From: Pelodera strongyloides
Lineage: Eukaryota; Nematoda; Chromadorea; Rhabditida; Rhabditidae
Direction of reading: 5' to 3'
Length of the DNA stretch: 64,000 nt
NCBI GenBank assembly: GCA_036852015.1
Contig: JAANDG010000564.1
Location: 1-64,000 of the forward strand
Below the pieces are notes generated by a model. That model saw only the letters and a program-made list of their open reading frames with translations, had not been told where the DNA came from and ran no database searches. A program made the position numbers and the translations under genes. Every line of letters starts with the position of its first letter. Position 1 is the stretch's first letter. Of this stretch, positions 44,325-55,500 are shown piece by piece.

Positions 44325-46040
44325 AGTAACTTTCGATTATGTCGATACGCCCAACAATGTTCAAAATCTAAAAAAATTGTTGATATATGGTTTGTATGTA
44401 ATTCGAATAGAGTTTATGGCTAGCTTGTTGATTTTTGAGGTCCAGATCCAATTAAATGAAGGTTGTGTTTTATTTTTGAAGGAACATTTCAAATCATCAC
44501 TTGGACAAAGCTGACATTTGTTATCTTTGAGACTGCTGCTTTATACTTATACAGTTGATTATGTTTTAGTCGTTCAACAATAACGTGGTGCAGGGTAGCA
44601 ATTTATGTACAAAAATAAAATAATTAATTTTAATATTGTTGTTGTGTATTTACAGTTATCTTGTTTAAAATATTGGCATTGATAATCAACTTGATAATCA
44701 ACTTACATTAGACAGCACAGCAGCTGTTCTTCAATGAAATAAAAAAAAGCTGTCTACTAACAATAAAAACCTTTGTATTTCAAGGGCACGGTTTGAAATA
44801 TTTAAAAAAAAAAGAATACTTTCCGCGCATTCATTCTCGCATATTTAGTTTTTCGCGGGTAAAACTTGCTGTCCGAAACAAAGATTTTTTTTAATTTTGC
44901 ATTCTATGGCCTGGCCTTTCCGCATTCTGTGCGATACTCTAAATCACATTAGGATTACCGTAGCGTCCGTAGCTGCGGCCGGAGAGAGCTCCCCGTTTAC
45001 TGCCTGCACATCAATAAACTGAGGAGAGAAGAGGTTGTTGTTGTTGAAATGATGTAACGTCTCTGGTTTTACTCCACTGAACACACTCATCTAAAGGACC
45101 CAGTCTATCTCCGACCTTACTCTTAATCACCTTGTCACCTTTGTAAATCACTATTAATTGCTGTCTTGTTTGTGGACGATTGAGATTGCTATGTTTTCTG
45201 TTTGACATTTGTTTACTGGAGGTGGCAATTGGTGTAAACTTGACTCCATAAGAACACTGGTTGAATTAAAAGAACTACGAAAGAAACTCTAGTATAGGTT
45301 GTGAACATATAGTTGTAACTTCCTTCCAGGGCTCCATATCTACTGCAAGTCTGTCCACGCACTACTGTTCGTGCTAGATTCTAACATCGACGCCAAAAAA
45401 AACTTTCTTTTCCAGGGGCCCTAAAATACCGTGTGTACCGTGTACGTGTACCCTACCAGAAGTAATACACGAAAGCGCATACCTTGGAGGCATATGAATG
45501 CACGAAAGCGCATACCTTGGAGGCATATGAAACATTGGTATATTTTCGCATTGTAAATGGTAAATCTTCACAAACAGATAAACCTTTTATTTGGTAGGAT
45601 GTAAAGATTACAGTGCAGGTACGCGCATCGAGAAGCGGACCAATTAGTATGGCAGTGAGTTTCCCACGAGTGTAACAACATCAACAAAGGTTGTTCTTTG
45701 CTTCATTTAAACTGTCCACAGTCAGTAAACGCTTAGAGAGTGTGAGAGGACTAGCCTCACCCCCCGTGAACTACATAAGGTGACGTAATGTCTGACTAAT
45801 AAGCTCGTTAGTTAGTATGCAAATGAGGAGGTTAGTAAAGATGCATACATTTGGTAGGCAGTATGAGATTCCTTTATGCGCAGATTGTAAATGATAGATT
45901 TCAGATTTCACCCTGCTCCGCCCATAACCGTACGGTGCTTAGGCCTACGATTTCCCCTTATCGGGGCCCCTGGAGATGGACCGAACGCGCAATATACTCA
46001 CTCCGATCTAGAGTTCTTCAAAGGTTTCAGTGTGGTGGAA
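44325..46040. other. Intergenic stretch
   Basis: No recognised gene. A 65-codon frame at 45,011-45,208 (-) has no clear coding character. A local 28-bp direct repeat (GCGCATACCTTGGAGGCATATGAA) is at about 45,475-45,532. Confidence 0.35.
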
Positions 46041-46181
46041 CTCTCTGGGATTCCGCGTTATTGTGTCTCTCGTTCACTTGTATTGTATATTTGATTCCCA
46101 CTTCTCTTCAAAGTCCTGTTAGTGATCTCTCTGGGACTCGGGTTACTGTGTCTCTCGTTCACTTGTATTGTATATTTGATT
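46041..46181. repeat. Direct duplication, about 86-bp period
   Basis: CTCTCTGGGATTCCGCGTTA-TGTGTCTCTCGTTCACTTG-TATTGTATATTTGATT at 46,041 recurs at 46,127 with a few changes; an AATAAA follows at about 46,188. Confidence 0.8.
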
Positions 46182-46560
46182 GTGTTGAATAAATCTGTTG
46201 TCTAAACATGTATCTTATTGACACAGTCCATAGTCCATACACACATACAAGAACCAAGTGCTGACTGACGGTGTAGTTAGTACATGCACTTATTTCGGGG
46301 GGTTGAGCTTTTGTAGATCTTTTGAACTGGAGCTAAACAATGTGGCGAACTTTTATTAAATCAATTATGCGCACAAAAATCGAACGAAACAAGACGAGCC
46401 ACTAACAAACCATGCAAGAAAAAAGCGACGTATTTTTTATACATTATGAACAAACTAACATTCTTGAACAACAACAAGAAAATATTTACCTAAACATCTG
46501 CATTGAAACATTCTAGGCCTAGGCCCCATCGTTTTCAACGTTCCATAACTTATATCACGT

Positions 46561-49500
46561 TTAATAGATCATAGATAAGAGGATAAGTAAAAAAACCATG
46601 GTCAAACATGATGTGGGAAGCAAAACTGATATCCCGCTTTCATAAACTGGCGTCGTTTCTGTGTCAAAGGTTTCATATTCAAAGTCTGATGTATCGGGTA
46701 TTTCTTGCTCTTTTCCTTCTTCTGGTAGAAGACGGTATCTTAATAATGTTACTTGTTGATAGAAAGTATGGCAACTAAAACCAATATTCCTTTGAAAACC
46801 GCATTCAACAATTTTCCACCATTTCCGCAGTCAGGAACACTTTTTTGCGTTTTTTAGCCAATATATGCGTTGTTCGAAACCCACTGTGATTATCGTACGA
46901 AAGAACATTCATTTTAACATTATTATGACGAGAAAGAATGAAAATGCACGGACAGTAAAACATATTTTGACTTTTTACTACGTTACGGTACCTCGTGGAA
47001 TAGTTGCCGGGCAATAACTCTGCGTGTTTTGGTGCACCCAAATGCGGTTTTCTCAGAATAGTTTCTCAAATCTCGGACTACTGCTACAAAGAAATACAGG
47101 AAAATCGTTTTCCTCGAACCATACGGCGACGACCCCAACAACACGCTCTATTTTAAATTTAGATTACAAATGAAAAAAATTGGATTTTGGTCACGCAAGG
47201 GCAAATGCGTAAATCAATTCCGCTATAGGCGCACACGATAAATTCCACCGCCAAAATTAAGATACAGCTGACCAGTTATTTTGTGGGCCTATACCTGTAC
47301 CTGTGGCGTCCCTTAACTTTTTTTTGCTCTCCCCTACCTCCAAGTAAGTTATAAAAAAGTTACCTCAAGTAGAGGCAAATATCCCTCAAATTCTCTTTTG
47401 TTCGTCCCTGTTGTCTAAGGATCGACATATCATACTTTGTTTCTTTTACTTCGGGAACCATTGCTGTAAGTTTGCAGTAGTTGATAATTGTGTGGTGCCA
47501 CGATCCAACGGAGGTATTCTAAAATACAATTATAATTACAATTAAAGCAAAATACCGTCCGATTTTTGGAATACATCTAGTAGACCAGCAGTCTTGTGCA
47601 GCTTATGCAAATGAACATAATTAGAAATTAGAATAAAACTTTGCATAAATATGTCAGTATATTCAGTTATCCACGGTGCGTTTCAAAAACTGGCCGGTAT
47701 TTCGCTTTAAAGGGACGCAGTCACTACAATATCATCATTTTGCTTCGAGTTTACTTGTATTTAGTAAAGAATAGAGAAAAACCATTCAGCAAACCGAATA
47801 GTTTGAATTCTAACTCAGGGAGTGAACAAGTACGAAGCAGTTCTTCTCAATTACCGCGGGATTGCGAAACGTGTTCGGACAGCTTCTTCCCGATCGGGAG
47901 TATGCAAATTATTTCGGAAAATATCTGCATATAATATTTTTACATTTGATGCACGGGTCTGCAGGCATTTCTATACGTTTCGTAATCCCGCGGTAATTTA
48001 GTAGAACTACTTTTCTACTTGTTCACTCCCTTATGTTAGGAGTCAAATTATTGGGTTTTGTTAAAGTATTTCTCTCTATTCTTTAGCAAATACAAGTAAA
48101 TTCGAAAGCAAAACGATGATTTTGTAGTGGCTGCGCCCCTTTAAAGCTTGCTAGGCTAGGGTGCACCCTGCCATAGACGTGAAAAATCCTAAATGAACAG
48201 CCTGCTACTTCCTGACATGATGATTGTGAGCAGAGAATCGTCAACGTGAGCTTCGCTTCGTGTACATAGATTTAGCTTTAGACTAACCTTAAATTCACTA
48301 ATTGCCGTGTATTTCGCACAATATGGGAGGTTGTCTTCATAGTAATTCATAACATTGTAACATCCCGCTTCGTCCAGACAAAGTTTGTCGTATAAACTTG
48401 CTGCAAACATCTCTCGCGTTTGTCGAAATACGTAACAGAATTTTGCAAACTCCATCATCTTCTGAAAAAAAAATTTCCCGCAACAGTTTGGGGGGTGATT
48501 CCCGTACCAAAACGGCAAATAAAGTCGATTAAAAAACGTGCGCATCAATTTTTTTCCCAAAACTGTTGTTGCAGCCCTTGAGATTCGTTGAAAGCGCTAG
48601 GAAAGAAATAATTTACCCTGCATAACTCGCTGTCGCTGTGAAATTTTTCCCAATAATCAATAAATGCTCCCGCAACCTAAAGATATTTCAACTTTGTTCA
48701 CAGATCATGAACGAACAAACCTTCGCAAAGTCGAGTCTTCGAGTACCTAGAATAATTTGGGCAATGGGACACTAGTATTATCAAGATGACATAAACTATT
48801 AATTCAATGCAAATCGGCGTATGCGTCTGACGTAAATATACCGACCAATCGCATGATCGCACAGTATTCCTTGCTGCGTCGTAGCGGAGTATAATTATTC
48901 AAATGTAAAACACTTGTCCCAGCCGCTAGCACCATACCTCTGTGCAAATTGTTGATATAGTACGGCTGAAATGTTAGTTTTTCCTTTCATGGGTATAGGT
49001 ATCTACCCCTCTCCTATTAACCTGCCCCATTCAACGTGAAACCGCACAATCGCGGGGCACAAAAACAGGGTGCGCAACTGTGGCGCGGCGCACCACCTCA
49101 AGGTGCGCGGCACGGGCGCCAGGAGTGTGCTAACATCATACAGGCGCACCACTGGCGCACTTGATGGTGCACCGCACGGGCACCAAGTGAAATAGAATAT
49201 CTTTGGCGCACCCTAGTGGGGGTGCGGCGCGCAGCAGCGGCGGTCCATTATGTTGTGCGCGACGATGGCGCGGAGTTTCACAAGTGTTGTAGCGCGTTAC
49301 TCCAAAAGGAAAGATTCGTAGTTGGGCTCCTAGCATTTGCGTGTATTATACCAAACTACACTTGGTCAGTATTCTACAATTTCAGAAAATCACCATCATT
49401 GGATCCGCCCCCTTAAGTATTGGGTAATAAGGGTTTGGAGAGGTTGTACATCTATTTGGTATATAATATGTATCAAGCTCCAGTGAATATCCAATGGAGC

Positions 49501-51794
49501 TAAACTCTCTCCGAAGGTCGAATTCGTCCGATAGTGCATACTGGAAACATCGAAAGTCTGAAAATTACGAGCAGATAAGCAAAAGCACCTCAGTCCTATC
49601 GGAAGGGAAACATCTCAAATGTGAAATAGTCAACATGAACCTAAACTCTACAAAGTCCACCTTGATTTTGCCTTGTTCGACACATATTACGCTTTCCCGG
49701 AATTCAACGACCTTTATTTACATTAAAATTATTGTATCGTTTATCGAAGTGTCCATTTCAGGTAACCCTTAATTTTGATGACTTCATCTGATTCTCCATG
49801 TAAAATATATACAGTAGAATGCAATTTTTTAAGGCCCATCATATCATATTGGTCGGTCAACACGAATGGGCGTGTCAACTGCGATAGATTGTTGGGTATG
49901 CCTGGCGATGGTAAATTGCTGAATACGGCGTGAGCTTTGGGCTTGAAAATTAGGAAAGTATGGTATCCTACTATATTTGACATGGAGAATCAGATGGAAT
50001 CATAAAAAATATGGGTCATTTAGAATGGGCCTGACCCTTAAAACTATCATTTTGTCTTTACCGTTTTGTATATATATATATATATATTATATAATTTCTT
50101 TCATGGTAAACCACAAGGAGGCTCACGAGAACTAAGTGTACTTTTCCTTAATTTTCATCGAAAGACGATGGTGTTAGCGTCCAATAAACAAAGCACCCGC
50201 TTTTAATTAGAAAGAATAAATCAATCTAATACTTTGAATTCTATATCTTCCAATAAACCATATATATATAGTCTTTGTGACCGAGGGAGGAGCTTATTGT
50301 TTCTGTCCTAAGGTATCTGGATATAGTTGCACCATTATTTTCTACTGTGCGTCCCTCAGATACGCTCGGGACACACACGATTAAAAAGACTATGATAAAG
50401 GAGTTCGTTAGAATTCTAAGCATTATAATGATTTATACCTTCTAACTAAAGGCTGGCGCTTCAAGCATAAGGCATGTTTATTGGAAGCTAATACCATCAT
50501 CTATCGATGAGAAGAAAGAAATCGTACACTAACAATTCTCTGGCAGGTTAGAGATTCGACCCCTCTAACCTGCCAGAGAGCGGTCGCATCACCCCGCCAA
50601 AATGATCTACTCTGATAGCTCAAACCCCCACGCCTACCTCTCGCCCAGACTTCCCAATTCGCCAAAATATTCAAGTTACTCTCGCTGAGCTATTCACCGA
50701 CCTGAAGTCGTTTATTCGCGAAGAAATATCTGAAGGATTTCCTCGGAACGAGCTCAAGGACCATTTTGTACTGCTCAACGCGAAGGAAACGGATCGGGTG
50801 AGTAATGATTTTGATCTTGCAACCAAAGTTTTGGCTCTGTGCTCTTACTCGCCCGATTCTTTCCATGTACTTGGTCGCATGGGGAAACCCTGCAACCGTC
50901 CCCGCCCTATTCTATGCCGTATGAAAGCTGGTTCTCGTTTGCCTCTGTTTAAGGAACTCGCCGATCGGCTCAAGAAGTCCCCAGGACTCTCACACATCAA
51001 TGTTCGTCGAGCTGAAACTCCGAATCAGAGACATGAGGGATATCTACGTCGTCAAGCTGCTCGCGAACAACCTTTGACCCCGTATGTTCCAGAGATCAAA
51101 GAACCAACTTCTCCAATCGAAAAGACACGTGAGGAACCGCAGTTACAATTGCCCTCCCCTCAATTGCCCGTTATTGATCCAATTGTTGAGAAAGAACCGT
51201 TAACATCAGCTGTTCAACCAGAATTAAACTCCCAGTTTACAGATGCATTCATGAAAGCATTTAATGAAAGAATACCCGCTCTAAGTGAAGAGTTTTCCAA
51301 GAGGTTCAATAGTAAATAACTGGAACCCTGAATACGCTATTATTTTATGTATGTTACTTAATACTGCATTATTTCTTAAGTTCTTAGTTTCTCAATATGT
51401 TTGATACTAGTATATAGTGTTTCCTATGTAATACTTATTGTAATACACACGGTCCCTTATTAGTATGATGGTGTCTTTACTGCACCACATCTTAGGGTAC
51501 CTTTTGGCTTTCGAGTTGCTAGATGTTATTTTTGAGCTAGCCAATGTGGAAATTATCGACTCTGTGAGACAATAAACTTATTATTAATTAGATCTCGTGA
51601 GCCTCCTCCTTTAAAATGGTTGGCATCCGACTTAGAGCTAAACATACCATACCAACTGGTCTTCCGTAGTCATCAGTTAGGTTCTTAATAAACTGTGCGT
51701 CTTCCGCTGTTGATTGAAATACAAAAATTTTGCATTCCCATTCTTGTATTGTTTGGCAGAGAAGAAGAAAAACAGGAGTCCAAAATAACTGCAT
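46561..51794 (-). CDS. Copy C of the six-exon family, intact
   Basis: Minus-strand exons: 51794-51653, 49557-49394, 48676-48617, 48461-48288, 47518-47364, 46738-46561. Exons 3, 4 and 5 have exactly the same lengths (60, 174, 155 bp) as in copies B and D. Total 290 codons plus stop. Exon 1 MQLFWTPVFLLLCQTIQEWEC (signal peptide) is followed by an extra acidic insert. Conserved blocks DFRCFQYAL...DPMM, YWEKFHSDSELC, FCYVFRQTREMF...LCLDEAGCYNV...PYC, WHHTIINYCKL and RYRLLPEEGKEQEIPD are all present. The C-terminus CLTMVFLLILLSMIY is strongly hydrophobic. Head to head with copy D, about 700 bp apart. Intron 1 contains a LINE ORF1-like frame, intron 4 two abutting MITEs. Confidence 0.75.
47542..47710. 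mobile_element. Palindromic MITE, CCGGCCGG family, TTAA ends
   Basis: Left TTAAAGCAAAATACCG, right CGGTGCGTTTCAAAAACTGG-CCGGTATTTCGCTTTAA. The best-preserved end pair of this family. Its right TTAA is also the left TTAA of the next element. Confidence 0.8.
47707..48144. mobile_element. TTAA foldback MITE
   Basis: Ends TTAAAGGGACGCAGTCACTACAA and TTGTAGTGGCTGCGCCCCTTTAA. Inner arms match, including GAGTTTACTTGTATTTAGTAAAGAATAGAG, GGGAGTGAACAAGTA and TTACCGCGGGATT-CGAAACG blocks. In intron 4 of copy C. Confidence 0.85.
49039..49282. repeat. GC-rich foldback in intron 2 of copy C
   Basis: GTGAAACCGCACAATCGCGGG / inverse of GCGCGACGATGGCGCGGAGTTTCAC, with many GTGCGCC/GGCGCAC words. Same general family as 27,862 and 52,827. 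Confidence 0.65.
49769..50041. mobile_element. TTAA foldback MITE in intron 1 of copy C
   Basis: TTAA at both ends. Inverted TTCATCTGATTCTCCATGT / ACATGGAGAATCAGATGGAA blocks, and GGGCCTGACCCTTAA at the right end as in the element at 6,606. Confidence 0.65.
50602..51319 (+). mobile_element. LINE ORF1-like open frame, antisense in intron 1 of copy C
   Basis: Open from the TGA at about 50,599 to a stop at 51,317-51,319, with no obvious ATG near its start. The N-terminal half (LAELFTDLKSFIREEISEGF) looks helical. The middle FHVLGRMGKPCNRPRPILCR-MKAG...LFKELADRL, followed by INVRRAETPNQRHEG, has the G-K-RPRP...L/A-DxTxxQR layout of RNA-binding ORF1 proteins of several non-LTR retrotransposon clades. 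A Pro/Glu-rich linker and a helical tail (FMKAFNERIPALSEEFSKRF) follow. No reverse transcriptase adjoins it. Confidence 0.4.
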
Positions 51795-52265
51795 TTCTCG
51801 AATAAAGAACATATATGAACTTCAAGGAAAGCTGCATGCAAATTTCGGGACGGCATATTCAATATAGATTAGTCAAATCTGTGCTGCGCACTTAGCGAGC
51901 AGTGCTAGCATATTAGGGTACCAGATCAGACGAGTATAGCTCCTGAGGCCTCCTGGCCTTCTCTTGTTATCCAGTCTCTAGTGCTCTGCCTGCGGGCGAG
52001 AACCTAGAGCCTTCTGTATTATGTGTGCTGCTAGGAAACATTGATTATCTGCCTGCCGGCGCGAACCCAACCCTTCGTAGTTTGCGACCTTTTTGTTACC
52101 CTGATAAAGAAATTGAGCAATTAGTGATCTGTGCTTTTGTTGACTTCTGGTACAAATCACAAGGAAAAAGGTTGTGTATCGTACGGTGCCAGTAACGCCA
52201 CAAAACACTCGTCACAAGTTTTCGCTAGTAATAAGCTATTCACTCTGCTTACTTTTATTTTTTAG
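51795..52265. promoter_or_regulatory. Shared upstream region of copies C and D
   Basis: Lies between the divergent starts. It contains two similar words, CTGCCTGCGGGCGAGAACC and CTGCCTGCCGGCGCGAACCC (about 51,977 and 52,050). No TATA box or trans-splice site can be assigned with confidence. Confidence 0.3.
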
Positions 52266-52429
52266 GATCGGAAGACTATAACTCGCCGAAGAATAAATAC
52301 ACCGGACAGAACTGCAACGACAACCACGAGCACATCCACGCAATTGTGGACGAATATGGCATACCAGGGCTTTGGAGAGCAAGATTTTTCACCGCACACT
52401 ATGGCGAAAATTTGACTAATTCACCTTGA
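52266..52429 (+). other. Orphan last-exon-like sequence
   Basis: Acceptor TATTTTTTAG, then an open frame SEDYNSPKNKYTGQNCNDNH, EHIHAIVDEYGIPGLWRARF, FTAHYGENLTNSP, stop. The codon content looks coding. I found no upstream exon in phase and it is not part of the six-exon family. It could be a captured 3' exon, the remains of a displaced gene, or chance. It ends 72 bp before the start of copy D. Confidence 0.35.
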
Positions 52430-52501
52430 ATATGCAGATGTGAAATTTGCATTATATTTGTCTTGCATATGATATTCACCTAGATTTACTTTATTCGAAA
52501 A

Positions 52502-55500
52502 ATGCCTTTATTTTGGTCGGTCGTTTTTCTTATCCTATGCCAAACTATCGAAGAATTAGAATGTCAAATGGTTTCCGAAGATGCAGCGGACATTATAAAC
52601 CGAACTGACTTTTATTCGAGACCAGTGGGTAAGATGTATGGCTTTTTGCTTCGAAAACAGAATGACGACTATATACTTGAGGTCCCGAAATAGTTATGCC
52701 CATTGTGGGCATACTCCTTCAGCAAGGAGTATCACTTTGGCAATTTTGTGTCATTATTGTGATCCATATTTGGCTATTATAAATAGCGAAAATAAAAAAG
52801 AGGACTCCAAGTGCTCTAGTTCAACAAGATACACCGCGCCATCGCCGCGCGCAAAAAGAGGATGAGCTGCAGTGTCGCGGCTGGTGCGCGAGGAGTGTGC
52901 TAACGCCATATGGCGCACCATTGGCGTACCTGTGGCGCACCTCTGACGCACCTGCAGGGCCTCCTCTGAATGGTGCGCCAATTGAAATTGAACAAATATG
53001 GCATATGGCGCAACAGTGGGGTGCGGCGCGCCCTTGTGGCGGACCCACTTTTTCTGCGCGGCGATAACAAAGAAATATATAATAAATCGAGCAAATAGAA
53101 CTCACGCCTGAAACAGGTAATGTTTCAGATTTCCGTTGTTTTCAATGTGCACTCAGGGATGATTTCAACTTCAGACATAACTTCAGTCAGATTGGATTTG
53201 CAATAGAGGATTATAAAGATCTGTACAAGAAAGATCGATGCACCAACTATGCAAAACATTACTATCCAAGACTAAAGGGAACGGACCCGATGATGGTGAC
53301 TTTATTCAAACTTACTAATCATGTATAAAAGAGATTTTAAGTGTACGTTCGCGAATTCCATGAATAGCACGGTGCAAAACCGATATATACCTTCACGCTC
53401 AAAGAAAAATTGGTGCAATTTGCGTCTTCGTGCTGAGACCTTTATTTCCACTCCTACTGCAGCGAGTTTCAAAATCGGCTCATTATGGAACGCGAACGTG
53501 CACTTGAATTACACTTTCGCGCTTTCCGCGTTCGCGAACGTGCATTTAAAACCTCTATGAGATGAGATTCGTTATTACAATCTACGATGTAAGAACCAAC
53601 AGAGGTGTAAGCTTCTTGATTGAGTTATTTTTTACTGAAAGCCAAGCAACTCTTCAACTATGGAATTATAGAAGGCCGTCAGTTGCTCACTACTCGCTAC
53701 ATACTCATTTCGTCTTTTCACATAGCTATAGCGGTGATGCCGTGGTACGTTTCTTCTAACAAGAGAGTGCTGACTGGTGGTCCAGTGGCAGCGCGTTTGT
53801 CTCTAACGCACTCGACCCGAGTTCGATTCCGGCCCGTGACACCTTTTAGACAACCACCAGGCGAGGGAATCATAGGTGATCCCTCCTGGTCCTAGCTCGA
53901 AGCTGTCGAGTGTCATCTGGAACTCGTCGCCTACTGCTCAGGACCACTGCGGAACATGTCATAAGTAAACTGAATCTGTATTTTCACCCTTGAATAACGG
54001 TGCACGCTCTTGAAGCGTAAAAGAAATAAAAAAAATTTTTTTAAGGATTATAAAAAAATTGAAACTATACATGTTTGCCCAGATCGGGTTGCCAAATTTT
54101 ACGCAGGTAAAAAAAAGGGTGCGCGGAACTCTGCGTAGGAACGCAATAGCGTTTGTTTAGTTAAAAATGCTCCGCGTTAACAAAGTAAAAAAAATTTCAG
54201 CCATTCTACATCACCACATTGCATAAAGGAATGTCCCTGGCTGCCGAGACAAATATGTTCTTTCTGAGTGCTACGACACCACTGAGACGCAGCAAGGAAT
54301 ACTGTTTGAAAACGCATTTGGTCAGTGCAAAATAAGTTTCTAGTTTATTTGTGTTTGTGTTTGTGAGGTTTGTATTGTCAGAATTTCAGAATATAATAGA
54401 GTATTTATGTTACGCTTTCGCGCACTTTCGCATGCGAAACCATCATCCATGTTATCGCAGTTTCCCATAGTGGAATTTTACATACAGCAAGAAATTTATA
54501 TACACCTGCAACGTTTTTTGCATACACCCAATGCCCTAATGGAAAACTGCTCGAAAATGGAAAAGTGAACTTGGGTGGTACTTTCGCGGCGAATTCGCGC
54601 GAAAGTGTAACATAAATACTCTATAAACGTCAAGATCACGAGAAATTCATTTACTTTGATGAAGTTCACAGACCGTGCGGCTGAATATAAATATAAGCGG
54701 CACTGAGTGAGACGTAAGATTCAGTGTTTTGGCACCAGAAACAGATAAACAATAGTACACTTTCCTCTAGTTTATAGTTTTCACTAATCAATGAAAAATC
54801 CGAGATTCCTTCAGATTGCGGGCGCCTTTCTTGAATACTGGGAGAAATTCCACAGCGACAGCGATTCATGCAGGGTAAATTAACATAAAATTATAATTGT
54901 AGCGCCGTAAAAAGGCCTTTGTACAATTGTACATTGGGAACACAGCTAGTTGCAATGAAAAAGGGCTAAAACTCCGGTTTTTTTGATCAGTCGGTTTCCG
55001 ATGCTCCATTCAAAACACTGATCACCAAACATGTAGCAACAGCGGCGTGTCAATTTCGGATTTTATAATTCTTTTTCTTGAGCGACAAGCTCATACATCC
55101 AATATTTCAGAAGATGGTGGAGTTCGTCAAATTCTGTCACGTCTTTCGACAAACGCGAGAGATGTTTGCAGCAAGTTTATACGACAAACTGTGCCTCAGC
55201 GAAGACGGGTGTTATAATGCTATGAAGAATTATGATGACGACCTCCCATATTGCGTGAAATATGCGGCAATAAGTGAATTTAGGGTTAGTTTACAATAGC
55301 TGCTCTGTGTCGCAGAACACAGAAATCCTGCTAATGTTCCTTGTCTAGGGGATGATTTATACGATATGTGCAAAATAATTGTTTCCAAAAATATTCACCC
55401 AGTTAAAGTGCATTTCCCAACAAAAACAATTGCCGTAAACCAGTGCCGACATTTAACATCACCACACCACCCGACATATGACGACGCAGGTTTGACGCCT

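Noticed and set aside
45741..46285. Possible solo LTR (TG...CA ends, AATAAA, internal duplication)
   Set aside because: No target-site duplication fits any choice of ends and no second LTR or primer-binding site is visible.
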